Part shown: in pieces, positions 1 through 6,295 of the stretch
How positions within the stretch are numbered: the first letter of the stretch is position 1
Layout of the letters: every line of letters begins with the position of its first letter
DNA from: an uncultured Sphingopyxis sp.
GTDB lineage: Bacteria; Pseudomonadota; Alphaproteobacteria; Sphingomonadales; Sphingomonadaceae
Reading direction: 5' to 3'
DNA length: 20,644 bases
Assembly (NCBI GenBank): GCA_937957805.1
Contig: CALFXW010000021.1
Span: 1-20,644, forward strand
Made by a program: the position numbers and the translations under genes
The notes under the pieces: model-generated
Databases searched by the model: none
Told to the model about the DNA's origin: nothing
What the model saw: only the letters and a program-made list of their open reading frames with translations

Positions 1-404
1 AGCCGCCGCCCATAGCCTGTCGGAATCATCCGCCGCCATGCGAAAAAGAGCAACGGCAGGCCAAAGACAACACCAATCGCCCGCGCCAGCAGGCGGTGGA
101 AAAACTCCCAGAAAAATATCGCCTTAAACGCGGCCAGATCCATCGAACGATTGACCGTCTGAAACTCCGTCGTTTGCTGATAAAGCGCAAACTCCCGCAG
201 CCAGTCGGCGTGGTTAAGCGGCGGGATAGCCCCGCTAACCGGGTTCCATTGGGTAATAGACAAACCTGATTCGGTGAGGCGGGTGATGCCGCCGACCACC
301 ACCATTGCCACCACCAGCGCCGCGCAGGCCAATAACCAATGGAGGAGGAGGTCGGGCCGCGCCCTGCCTTGGGCATCAGATGTGGGGAGGGTTGGATTGG
401 TCAT
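1..404 (-). CDS. ctaA: Heme A synthase (COX15/CtaA), N-terminal part, cut by window edge
   Basis: The product converts heme O to heme A for cytochrome c oxidase and is an integral inner-membrane protein. The reading frame starts at the ATG at 404-402 and stays open to base 1, giving about 134 residues; the rest lies outside. The visible part has a short polar N-terminus, a first hydrophobic helix ending in VVVGGITRLTESGLSI, then TQWNPVSGAIPPL, a loop around FALYQQTTEFQ, and a second helix with FFWEFFHRLLARAIGV. GGxTRLTxSGLSxxxW and the His in EFFHR (a heme ligand in the family) are hallmarks of COX15/CtaA. It is divergent from the MerC-like gene and shares an intergenic region of about 210 bases with it. 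The identity is clear; the full length cannot be judged. Confidence 0.93.
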   Translation of the reverse strand, partial: MTNPTLPTSDAQGRARPDLLLHWLLACAALVVAMVVVGGITRLTESGLSITQWNPVSGAIPPLNHADWLREFALYQQTTEFQTVNRSMDLAAFKAIFFWEFFHRLLARAIGVVFGLPLLFFAWRRMIPTGYGRR

Positions 405-477
405 GCCGCTCTATTCGCGCATGGCGGCGCTTAGGCAAGCGGGATTTCGCGCCCAAATTCGTCAGAAGTCATGTTGA

Positions 478-497
478 TGATATGTTGTAACCTTAAC
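478..497. promoter_or_regulatory. Candidate Zur operator overlapping a possible promoter
   Basis: The sequence TGATATGTTGTAACCTTAAC has a perfect left half-site GATATGTT and a degenerate right half (AACCT), resembling the AT-rich palindrome GATATGTTATAACATATC that I recall for proteobacterial Zur/Fur-family operators. By eye, 13 of 18 positions fit. It lies about 115 bases upstream of the MerC-like gene that precedes zur, and 74 bases upstream of ctaA. A weak plus-strand promoter (TTGATG at 474-479 and a CTAATC/TAATCT -10 near 497-503) would place the site between -35 and -10, as expected for repression. The right half is poor, so this remains a candidate. Confidence 0.38.
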
Positions 498-612
498 TAA
501 TCTGTGGCATTGTGCGGCCAGTGACAATCTCCGCCCGCTGATTCGCGGCGGCCATTTTTCGTGACTGGTTTGGCTTGCGATCCCAATTGGGGGCGCATGA
601 TAAAAGGAATAT

Positions 613-1035
613 ATGGCAAATATGGTGCGTTCTCAGCAGCCTTGGCGAATTTGGTTTCGCACGCGCTGGGCCGACCATCTGGGGATCGGGGTTGCCGCGC
701 TGTGCGCCGCCCACTGCATCACCACCGCCATCGTCGTTACCGCTTTGGCCAGCTTTGCCGGGGTGTTTCTGAACCCCGCCATCCATGAATTTGGCTTGGT
801 CATCGCCATCGCGCTGGGCTTTTTCGCGCTTGGCTATGGGGTGATGCGCCATGGATATATGATGCCTTTTGCCACCGGCTGCTTTGGGCTTGGCATCATG
901 GCAGGCACGCTCAGCCTGCCGCATGGCGATGTCGAAATGGCCGCCAATCTGATCGGGCTGATGGTGCTGGCATTGGGGCATGACCTCAACGTCCGGGCCG
1001 AATCGCGGATCGCCGTTTCCATCCCCATCGCATAA
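613..1035 (+). CDS. MerC-domain small membrane protein
   Basis: A 140-residue protein with about four hydrophobic helices. Near the first helix it has the motif LCAAHC (Cys31, Cys35), like the vicinal-cysteine motif of MerC-family proteins, and it ends with the family-typical GHDLNVRAESR tail. MerC proteins of mer operons move Hg(II) across the inner membrane; chromosomal homologues without other mer genes are of unknown function. There is no merA, merP or merT here. The next gene, 55 bases downstream, is zur, so I infer a role in zinc or another soft metal rather than mercury resistance. The start at 613 has the upstream purine tract AAAGGA at 603-608; an in-frame ATG at 622 is a less likely alternative. 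Family membership is fairly sure, function is not. Confidence 0.75.
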   Translation: MANMVRSQQPWRIWFRTRWADHLGIGVAALCAAHCITTAIVVTALASFAGVFLNPAIHEFGLVIAIALGFFALGYGVMRHGYMMPFATGCFGLGIMAGTLSLPHGDVEMAANLIGLMVLALGHDLNVRAESRIAVSIPIA

Positions 1036-1090
1036 TATGGAACGCTGCTTTGCGCTTGATGCGCTGCGCGCAAGCGCCTAGTTTAACGCC

Positions 1091-1552
1091 ATGTCCGCAA
1101 GCCACCATCACCACCACCAACATGGCGACGCGTTGCACGCCAGCGCGCGCGACGTGCTCGAAGCGGCGGGGGAACAATGGACGGACATGCGCGCCGCCAT
1201 TTTTGCCGTCGTTGCGGCGGAGGAAAGGCCGGTTTCGGCCTATGATGTTGCCGACAAAGTATCGCAGGCGCGCGGAAAGCGCGTCGCCCCCAATAGTGTT
1301 TACCGCATTCTCGACCTGTTCGTTGCCAATAATCTGGTGCGGCGGATTGAATCGGCCAATGCCTTCATCGCCAACAGCCATCCGGGCTGCGTCCATGACT
1401 GTATTTTCCTGATTTGCGATAGCTGTGGTCAGGCGACGCATGTTGATGATGACAAGATTGCGCAAAATGTCCGCAATTTGGCGAGCCAGACCGGCTTTGC
1501 CCCTGCCCAACCGGTGATTGAAGTGCGTGGAACCTGCGCTGATTGTGACTGA
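1091..1552 (+). CDS. zur: Zinc uptake regulator Zur (Fur family)
   Basis: A 153-residue Fur-family repressor. The N-terminal half is a winged helix, with TDMRAAIFAVVAAEERPVSA followed by the recognition region VAPNSVYRILDLFVANNLVRRI. The C-terminal half binds metal: CVHDCIFLICDSCGQ holds Cys100, His102, Cys104, Cys109 and Cys112, and the tail is GTCADCD (Cys149, Cys152). FLICDxCG together with the terminal CxxC closely matches Escherichia coli Zur and sets it apart from Fur; the two CxxC pairs would form the structural zinc site. The extreme N-terminus carries a histidine run (HHHHHQH, residues 5-11), an additional possible metal-binding tail. It is probably co-transcribed with the MerC-like gene upstream. 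When loaded with zinc it should repress zinc uptake genes, and perhaps its own unit through the site at 478-497. Confidence 0.9.
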   Translation: MSASHHHHHQHGDALHASARDVLEAAGEQWTDMRAAIFAVVAAEERPVSAYDVADKVSQARGKRVAPNSVYRILDLFVANNLVRRIESANAFIANSHPGCVHDCIFLICDSCGQATHVDDDKIAQNVRNLASQTGFAPAQPVIEVRGTCADCD

Positions 1553-1694
1553 TTTGTCCAATATCTGACACGGAAAATCCGGCAGATTCACATATAATGC
1601 CTGTTAACGGTCGCTGATAAATCTTTGTTTTTCTTGGTAAGCTGGCGTTCAGATTGGCTGCCGTAGCTATATTAGACGCAACAGGGAGGCAAAT

Positions 1695-2390
1695 ATGTTC
1701 CAGTTTCTGAATTTCCCCGCCACCAAGGCTTTGGGTCGGGCGGCCGCCTGCATCGGCGTTGCCGCAGCGCCGGGCATCGCCGAAGCGGCCGACTATCGTC
1801 CCGTCCAGACATATAGGGTGGAGGCGCAGAGCGATTATTGGGTTGACCTCAACCTCTGCAACAACCCGGTGGTGATCGACATGCGCGGCGATGGCGACAC
1901 CGACGTCGATTTCTGGATCTATGATGATCGCAATAATCAGGTTTTTTCGGACGTCGATATGGACGATAATTCGGTGGTGACGCTGAACCCGCCGGTGCGG
2001 AATGGCGGCTGCATCGTCTATCGCCTGAAAATGCATAATTATGGCAATGTCTGGAACGGCGTGCAGGTGCGCGTTGGCGACAATAATACCAATGGTGATG
2101 CGCCCAGCGTCGGCACCTATCGGGTGGAGGCGAACCGCGAATTTTGGGTTGACCTCAACCTCTGTCGCACCAGCGCGCGGATCGAAATTGCGGGCGATGG
2201 CGACACCGATGTTGATTACACCATTTATGACAACAACAACCGCGTCGTTGCACAGGATCTGGCGCTGAACGACCGCGCCAATTTCAACCTGACGGTCAAT
2301 GCGCGCGGCGGTTGCCGCCCATATCGTTTGAAACTCAACAATCTGGGCAATGTCTGGAACCAGGTGACCGTGACGATCTGGGAATATTGA
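1695..2390 (+). CDS. Secreted protein of two tandem PPC-like beta domains
   Basis: A 231-residue protein of unknown function. Residues 1-32 form a signal peptide with a probable AEA cleavage site. The mature part is two copies of one domain of about 95 residues, starting at TYRVEA (39 and 141) with a period of 102 residues. Each copy contains YWVDLNLC or FWVDLNLC, then GDGDTDVD and an IYD strand, a second Cys before a YRLK strand, and a closing GNVWN. The paired cysteines (55/106 and 157/207) could make one disulfide per domain. The GDxDxD-IYD pattern resembles the bacterial pre-peptidase C-terminal (PPC) beta-sandwich, but no protease is attached. A good ribosome binding site (GGGAGG) precedes the ATG, and a terminator follows, so the gene is probably monocistronic. 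The fold is inferred from pattern only. Confidence 0.8.
   Translation: MFQFLNFPATKALGRAAACIGVAAAPGIAEAADYRPVQTYRVEAQSDYWVDLNLCNNPVVIDMRGDGDTDVDFWIYDDRNNQVFSDVDMDDNSVVTLNPPVRNGGCIVYRLKMHNYGNVWNGVQVRVGDNNTNGDAPSVGTYRVEANREFWVDLNLCRTSARIEIAGDGDTDVDYTIYDNNNRVVAQDLALNDRANFNLTVNARGGCRPYRLKLNNLGNVWNQVTVTIWEY
1838..2164 (+). repeat. Internal gene duplication visible in DNA (306-base period)
   Basis: Stretches of the two domain copies are still identical in DNA. A 21-base segment (starting TTGGGTTGACC, ending CCTCTG) occurs at 1838-1858 and 2144-2164. A second segment beginning GGCGATGGCGACACCGA occurs at 1887-1903 and 2193-2209. Both are offset by exactly 306 bases (102 codons). Confidence 0.85.
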
Positions 2391-2412
2391 ATTTTCATCA
2401 TCAAAACCAAGG

Positions 2413-2449
2413 GGTCGGTCGGGGTTAGCGCTCCGCCCGGCCTTTTTTT
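2413..2449 (+). terminator. Rho-independent terminator
   Basis: A 12-base stem (GGTCGGTCGGGG at 2413-2424 against CTCCGCCCGGCC at 2431-2442, with one mismatch and wobble pairs) and the loop TTAGCG are followed by seven T residues at 2443-2449. It lies 22 bases after the tandem-domain gene and 39 bases before dxs, so it separates the two transcription units. Confidence 0.85.
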
Positions 2450-2488
2450 GGTTCGACAGGGCGGATTGCAAAGGGTAAATCAGCCAGC

Positions 2489-4426
2489 ATGACCGCCCAA
2501 AATAATCCCGAACGGCCCCACACACCCCTGCTTGACAGTGTCGATGTTCCGGCCGATCTGCGCAAAATCGCACCCGAACAATTGCGCCAATTGGCCGACG
2601 AATTGCGGGCAGAGGTTATCGCCGCAGTCGGCACCACCGGCGGCCATTTGGGCAGCGGGTTGGGCGTGGTCGAACTGACCACTGCCATCCATTATGTATT
2701 CAACACCCCTGACGATAAATTGGTCTGGGACGTTGGCCACCAATGTTATCCGCACAAGATTTTGACCGGGCGGCGCGACCGCATCCGCACGCTGCGCCAA
2801 GGCGGCGGTTTGTCGGGATTTACCAAGCGCAGCGAATCCATCTACGATCCCTTTGGTGCGGCGCACAGCTCCACCTCTATTTCCGCCGCGCTGGGTTTTG
2901 CCATCGCCAACCAATTGTCGGGCAATCCGGGCAAGGGGATTGCGGTAATCGGCGATGGGTCGATGTCGGCGGGCATGGCCTATGAAGCGATGAATAATGC
3001 CGCTGCAGCTGGAAATCGACTGATCGTTATTTTGAACGATAATGACATGTCGATTGCTCCGCCGGTGGGCGGGCTTTCGGCCTATTTGGCGCGGCTCGTA
3101 TCCTCGCGCCCATTTTTGTCCTTGCGCGAAGTTGCCAAGCGTATTTCGCGCCGCCTGCCCGAACCGCTCCACATCGCGGCGCGCAAGACCGACGAATTTG
3201 CCCGCGGCATGGCGATGGGCGGCACTTTGTTTGAGGAATTGGGTTTTTATTATGTCGGGCCGATTGATGGCCACAACCTCGACCACCTGATCCCCGTGCT
3301 CGAAAATGTCCGCGACGCGGCACAGGGGCCGTGCCTTGTCCATGTCGTCACCAAAAAGGGCAAGGGCTACGCCCCGGCGGAAAACAGCGCCGACAAATAT
3401 CATGGCGTGCAGAAATTCAACGTCATCACCGGCGAACAGGTAAAGGGCCCGGCGGGGCCACCTGCCTATCAAAATATCTTTGGTGATGCGCTCGCCGATT
3501 TGGCGGACAGCGATGATAAAATCGTCGCCATCACCGCTGCTATGCCGTCGGGCACGGGGGTGGACCGTTTTGCCAAGCGCCACCCGAGCCGGACGTTCGA
3601 CGTTGGCATTGCCGAACAACATGCCGTGACCTTTGCCGCCGGCCTCGCCGCACAGGGGATGCGCCCCTTTTGCGCCATTTATTCGACATTTCTGCAGCGC
3701 GCCTATGATCAGGTGGTGCATGATGTCGCTATCCAGAATCTGCCCGTCCGTTTCGCGATGGACCGCGCGGGGCTGGTGGGGGCCGATGGTGCGACCCACG
3801 CGGGCAGCTTTGACCTCGCCTACCTTTGCGCGCTGCCCAATTTCGTCGTCATGGCCCCGGCGGATGAGGCAGAGCTGGTGCATATGACCTATACCGCCGC
3901 CTGCCATGACAGCGGCCCGATTGCCTTTCGCTATCCGCGCGGTGGCGGCATTGGCATCCCCCTGCCCGCTACGCCCGAACGGCTGGAAATCGGCAAGGGC
4001 CGCATGGTGCGGGAGGGTAAGAAGATTGCGATATTATCGCTCGGCACCCGTTTGGCGGAGGCGCAAAAGGCCGCCGATGAATTGGAAGCGCGCGGGCTGT
4101 CCACCAGCGTTGCCGACCTGCGCTTTGCAAAGCCGCTGGATGAAGCGTTGATCCGCCGCCTGCTCACCACCCACGAAGTTTGCGTGACGATAGAGGAAGG
4201 CAGCGTCGGCGGCATGGGCGCGCATGTGTTGACGCTGGCCAGCGATCTGGGGCTGATTGACGCCGGGTTGAAATTGCGCACCATGCGCCTGCCCGACCTG
4301 TTTCAGGATCAGGACGCACCCGACAAACAATATGATGCGGCACGGCTCAACGCCCCGCACATCGTCGAAACGGTGCTCAGCGCATTACGCCACAATAGCG
4401 CGGGGGTGGAAGAAGCGCGGGCGTGA
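2489..4426 (+). CDS. dxs: 1-deoxy-D-xylulose-5-phosphate synthase
   Basis: A cytoplasmic, thiamine-diphosphate-dependent enzyme that condenses pyruvate and glyceraldehyde 3-phosphate, the first step of the MEP isoprenoid pathway. The 645 residues match the usual length of about 620-645. The N-terminal domain has GGHLGSGLGV (His53), DVGHQCYPHK (His84) and the ThDP/Mg site GDGSMSAGMAYEAMNN (155-170) followed by ILNDNDMSI. The central pyrimidine-binding domain has GIAEQHAV with the catalytic Glu376, and the C-terminal transketolase domain is complete. The start at 2489 is preceded by a purine-rich AAAGGG tract 12 bases away. Its stop overlaps the start of the Mrr-like gene by one base. I see no sign of degeneration. 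Confidence 0.97.
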   Translation: MTAQNNPERPHTPLLDSVDVPADLRKIAPEQLRQLADELRAEVIAAVGTTGGHLGSGLGVVELTTAIHYVFNTPDDKLVWDVGHQCYPHKILTGRRDRIRTLRQGGGLSGFTKRSESIYDPFGAAHSSTSISAALGFAIANQLSGNPGKGIAVIGDGSMSAGMAYEAMNNAAAAGNRLIVILNDNDMSIAPPVGGLSAYLARLVSSRPFLSLREVAKRISRRLPEPLHIAARKTDEFARGMAMGGTLFEELGFYYVGPIDGHNLDHLIPVLENVRDAAQGPCLVHVVTKKGKGYAPAENSADKYHGVQKFNVITGEQVKGPAGPPAYQNIFGDALADLADSDDKIVAITAAMPSGTGVDRFAKRHPSRTFDVGIAEQHAVTFAAGLAAQGMRPFCAIYSTFLQRAYDQVVHDVAIQNLPVRFAMDRAGLVGADGATHAGSFDLAYLCALPNFVVMAPADEAELVHMTYTAACHDSGPIAFRYPRGGGIGIPLPATPERLEIGKGRMVREGKKIAILSLGTRLAEAQKAADELEARGLSTSVADLRFAKPLDEALIRRLLTTHEVCVTIEEGSVGGMGAHVLTLASDLGLIDAGLKLRTMRLPDLFQDQDAPDKQYDAARLNAPHIVETVLSALRHNSAGVEEARA

Positions 4427-5292
4427 TGAAAATCGCGCAACTCCCCAAATATCATGAACTGATGCGACCCACGCTTGTTGCATTGGAATCGATTGGTGGC
4501 TCGGCATCGCTCAACGAGATAAATGATGCTGTTATTGACCAACTCCGATTGCCACCCGAGGCGCTTGATGTGTGGTATGACAGTGGCACCGGCGCCGTTA
4601 TTCCGGATCGCTTGTCATGGGCACGCAGCTATCTCAAGTTGGCCGGCTATTTGGCCTCCGGCGGCAAAGGTCTGTGGCTCATTACCGACGAAGGTCGAGC
4701 TGCCATCCAACTACCGGAATCCGATCTCAAATCAGCAATTTCTGCTGCGGCCAAAGTTCAAAATGGCGAACGGAAGCGAAAAAAGGGGAGCGATTCAGTC
4801 ACGGATGACCCGATGGGGCCGGACGAGGGTGAGCAGGATTGGCGCGACCGGTTGTTGGCAGTTCTGAAAGCCATGGATCCGTCCGCCTTTGAACGACTGG
4901 CACAACGGCTGTTGCGTGAGGCAGGGTTCGTCAAAGTCGAAGTAACGGGACGATCCGGGGACGGCGGCATCGACGGCACGGGGATTATGCAGCTCAGCCT
5001 GATGTCGTTTCACGTTCTTTTTCAATGCAAACGATACCAAGGATCGGTTGGCTCGGGCGCTGTGCGTGATTTTCGCGGGGCGATGATGGGGCGGACGGAT
5101 AAAGGCCTCATCATCACGACGGGCACTTTTTCGCCGGATGCACGCCGCGAAGCGACGCGCGACGGAGCACCGCCGATCGATCTAATCGACGGTGAAGCGC
5201 TGTGTGACAAGCTCAAGGAACTCAACCTTGGCGTTGCCACGCGCATGGTAGAAGAAATTGTGATCAAGCCCGAATGGTTTGACCAAATCTGA
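4426..5292 (+). CDS. Mrr-family restriction endonuclease
   Basis: A 288-residue protein with two domains. The N-terminal part (about 1-100) is an Mrr_N-type winged helix (PKYHELMRPTLVALESIGG, ending GKGLWLITDEGRAAI). A charged linker (ERKRKKGSD) leads to the Mrr catalytic domain (about 140-262), with AFERLAQRLLREAGF, the motif GDGGIDG (Asp183) and FQCKRY (Gln200, Lys202), which form the D-QxK nuclease core. Mrr proteins are type IV restriction enzymes that cut modified DNA; no methylase is nearby, as expected for that type. Translation probably starts at ATG 4426-4428, sharing its A with the dxs stop (TGATG); a GTG at 4423 is in frame. Codon use looks less GC-biased than in dxs, which hints at acquisition. 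The substrate is unknown. Confidence 0.88.
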   Translation: MKIAQLPKYHELMRPTLVALESIGGSASLNEINDAVIDQLRLPPEALDVWYDSGTGAVIPDRLSWARSYLKLAGYLASGGKGLWLITDEGRAAIQLPESDLKSAISAAAKVQNGERKRKKGSDSVTDDPMGPDEGEQDWRDRLLAVLKAMDPSAFERLAQRLLREAGFVKVEVTGRSGDGGIDGTGIMQLSLMSFHVLFQCKRYQGSVGSGAVRDFRGAMMGRTDKGLIITTGTFSPDARREATRDGAPPIDLIDGEALCDKLKELNLGVATRMVEEIVIKPEWFDQI

Positions 5293-5321
5293 CGAATTGG
5301 CCGGGCGGACTTAGCCTAATT

Positions 5322-5762
5322 TTACGGCGTCGGGCTGGCCGAAACCGGCTGACCTGCGGTTGCTTGGGCAAATTGCCCCGCACCCGCCGGGGCACCCAAA
5401 ATGTCGCGCGTCACCGTCCCCTTGTTCACCACAAAGGTTTCGGGGTCACCGACTGATGAACGGATGCCCGCTTCGCTGCGCGCTGCACCTGCGGCCACCA
5501 GCATCGAAATTTCGGTCTGGCTGCGCGGCGCAGGGCCGCCGAACAGCGCCTGCAACGTCTGTTCAGCCGACGATTCGCTGGTCGATTGCGGGGTGCCCGG
5601 CGTCGGTGGGGTCAGTGCATAATCGGGCGGCACGACCAGCGGGGCGGCGCGGGTCACCGCATATTCGTCCGGACTTTGGCGATTGAACAGGCCGGTCGAA
5701 CCGCATGCCGACAATAGCAGCGCCGAACCCATGGCCCCGGCAATCAGAAATTTGCGCATCAT
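5322..5762 (-). CDS. DUF3035-like lipoprotein
   Basis: A 146-residue predicted lipoprotein. It has a basic start (MMRKF), a hydrophobic stretch and the lipobox LLSAC with Cys20. The mature part is low in complexity, rich in Pro, Ser, Thr and Ala, with the segment PDEYAVTRAAPLVVPPDYAL near its N-terminus, which I recognise as typical of DUF3035 proteins; no catalytic residues are evident. The ATG at 5762-5760 overlaps the lspA stop in an ATGA arrangement, so translation is probably coupled. The upstream gene encodes the peptidase that would process this lipoprotein. A longer open frame extends upstream inside lspA but is only a shadow. The function is unknown; an envelope role is inferred from location. 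Confidence 0.8.
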   Translation of the reverse strand: MMRKFLIAGAMGSALLLSACGSTGLFNRQSPDEYAVTRAAPLVVPPDYALTPPTPGTPQSTSESSAEQTLQALFGGPAPRSQTEISMLVAAGAARSEAGIRSSVGDPETFVVNKGTVTRDILGAPAGAGQFAQATAGQPVSASPTP

Positions 5763-6295
5763 TCGCCTTTCGCTTCGGGGGCGGCATCTGCCGCCGTAAC
5801 ATTCTGCCCCGCCGCCTTTTCGCGCAGAAGGAGCGCGCGTGCAACCAAAAGCAGCACGCCGATGGTAATTGCCGCATCCGCGACGTTGAAAATCAGAAAG
5901 GGGCGGAAATCCCCGAAATGCAGATCGGCATAATCGATGACATAGCCCAGCCGCGTCCGGTCGATAATATTGCCAATCGCCCCGCCAAGCACGAGCGCGA
6001 GCGCCAACGCGTCCCCACGCCTGCTTTCGCGCCACATCCAAATGGCAACGCCGGATGCGACCAAGCTGGTAAGCGCGACGAGCAGCCAGCGTTGCACATC
6101 GCTCGACGCCGACAGCGCACCAAAGCTGATGCCGTCATTTTCCGCCCACGTCAGGTTGAAAATCGGCAGCAATTTTATCTGCCCGCGCATCATGAGGTCG
6201 AGCGGGCCTGCCATAATCCATTTGATGATCTGGTCAGCAGCAACCACCACAGCGGCGATAATCAGCCCCGTCTTGCCATATTTGGTCGCCATCAT
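5759..6295 (-). CDS. lspA: Lipoprotein signal peptidase (signal peptidase II)
   Basis: An inner-membrane aspartyl peptidase that removes the signal peptide of diacylglyceryl-modified prolipoproteins. The 178 residues have four hydrophobic segments and the family motifs: ADQIIKW (Asp21, Lys25), TWAENDGISFGAL, GGAIGNIIDR, VIDYADLHFGD and FNVADAAITIG. Asp121 and Asp140 fit the catalytic pair. The start was chosen as the ATG at 6295-6293, which shares one base with the ileS stop (TGATG); the next codon is also ATG. A longer open frame runs into ileS but is not conserved-looking. Its downstream neighbour is a lipoprotein, a likely substrate. It belongs to the ribF-ileS-lspA gene order seen in many proteobacteria. 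Confidence 0.95.
   Translation of the reverse strand: MMATKYGKTGLIIAAVVVAADQIIKWIMAGPLDLMMRGQIKLLPIFNLTWAENDGISFGALSASSDVQRWLLVALTSLVASGVAIWMWRESRRGDALALALVLGGAIGNIIDRTRLGYVIDYADLHFGDFRPFLIFNVADAAITIGVLLLVARALLLREKAAGQNVTAADAAPEAKGE

Noticed and set aside
613..1035. Mercury resistance (mer) operon
   Set aside because: Only a MerC-like protein is present. There is no merR, merT, merP or merA, and the adjacent regulator is Zur-type.
1052..1077. Stem-loop between the MerC-like gene and zur (GCGCTTG/CAAGCGC)
   Set aside because: Only 7 base pairs with a 12-base loop in GC-rich sequence and no T-run; it may be chance. It does not support a terminator.
1565..1598. Promoter with CTGACA and TATAAT upstream of the tandem-domain gene
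   Set aside because: The TATAAT (1593-1598) is good, but the only -35-like hexamer (1565-1570) is 22 bases away, too far for a normal sigma-70 promoter. A second AT-rich TATATT at 1668-1673 also lacks a well-spaced -35.
2480..3907. Long open frame of 475 codons antisense to dxs
   Set aside because: Shadow of the dxs coding sequence caused by high GC content; no recognisable domain and dxs is fully convincing.
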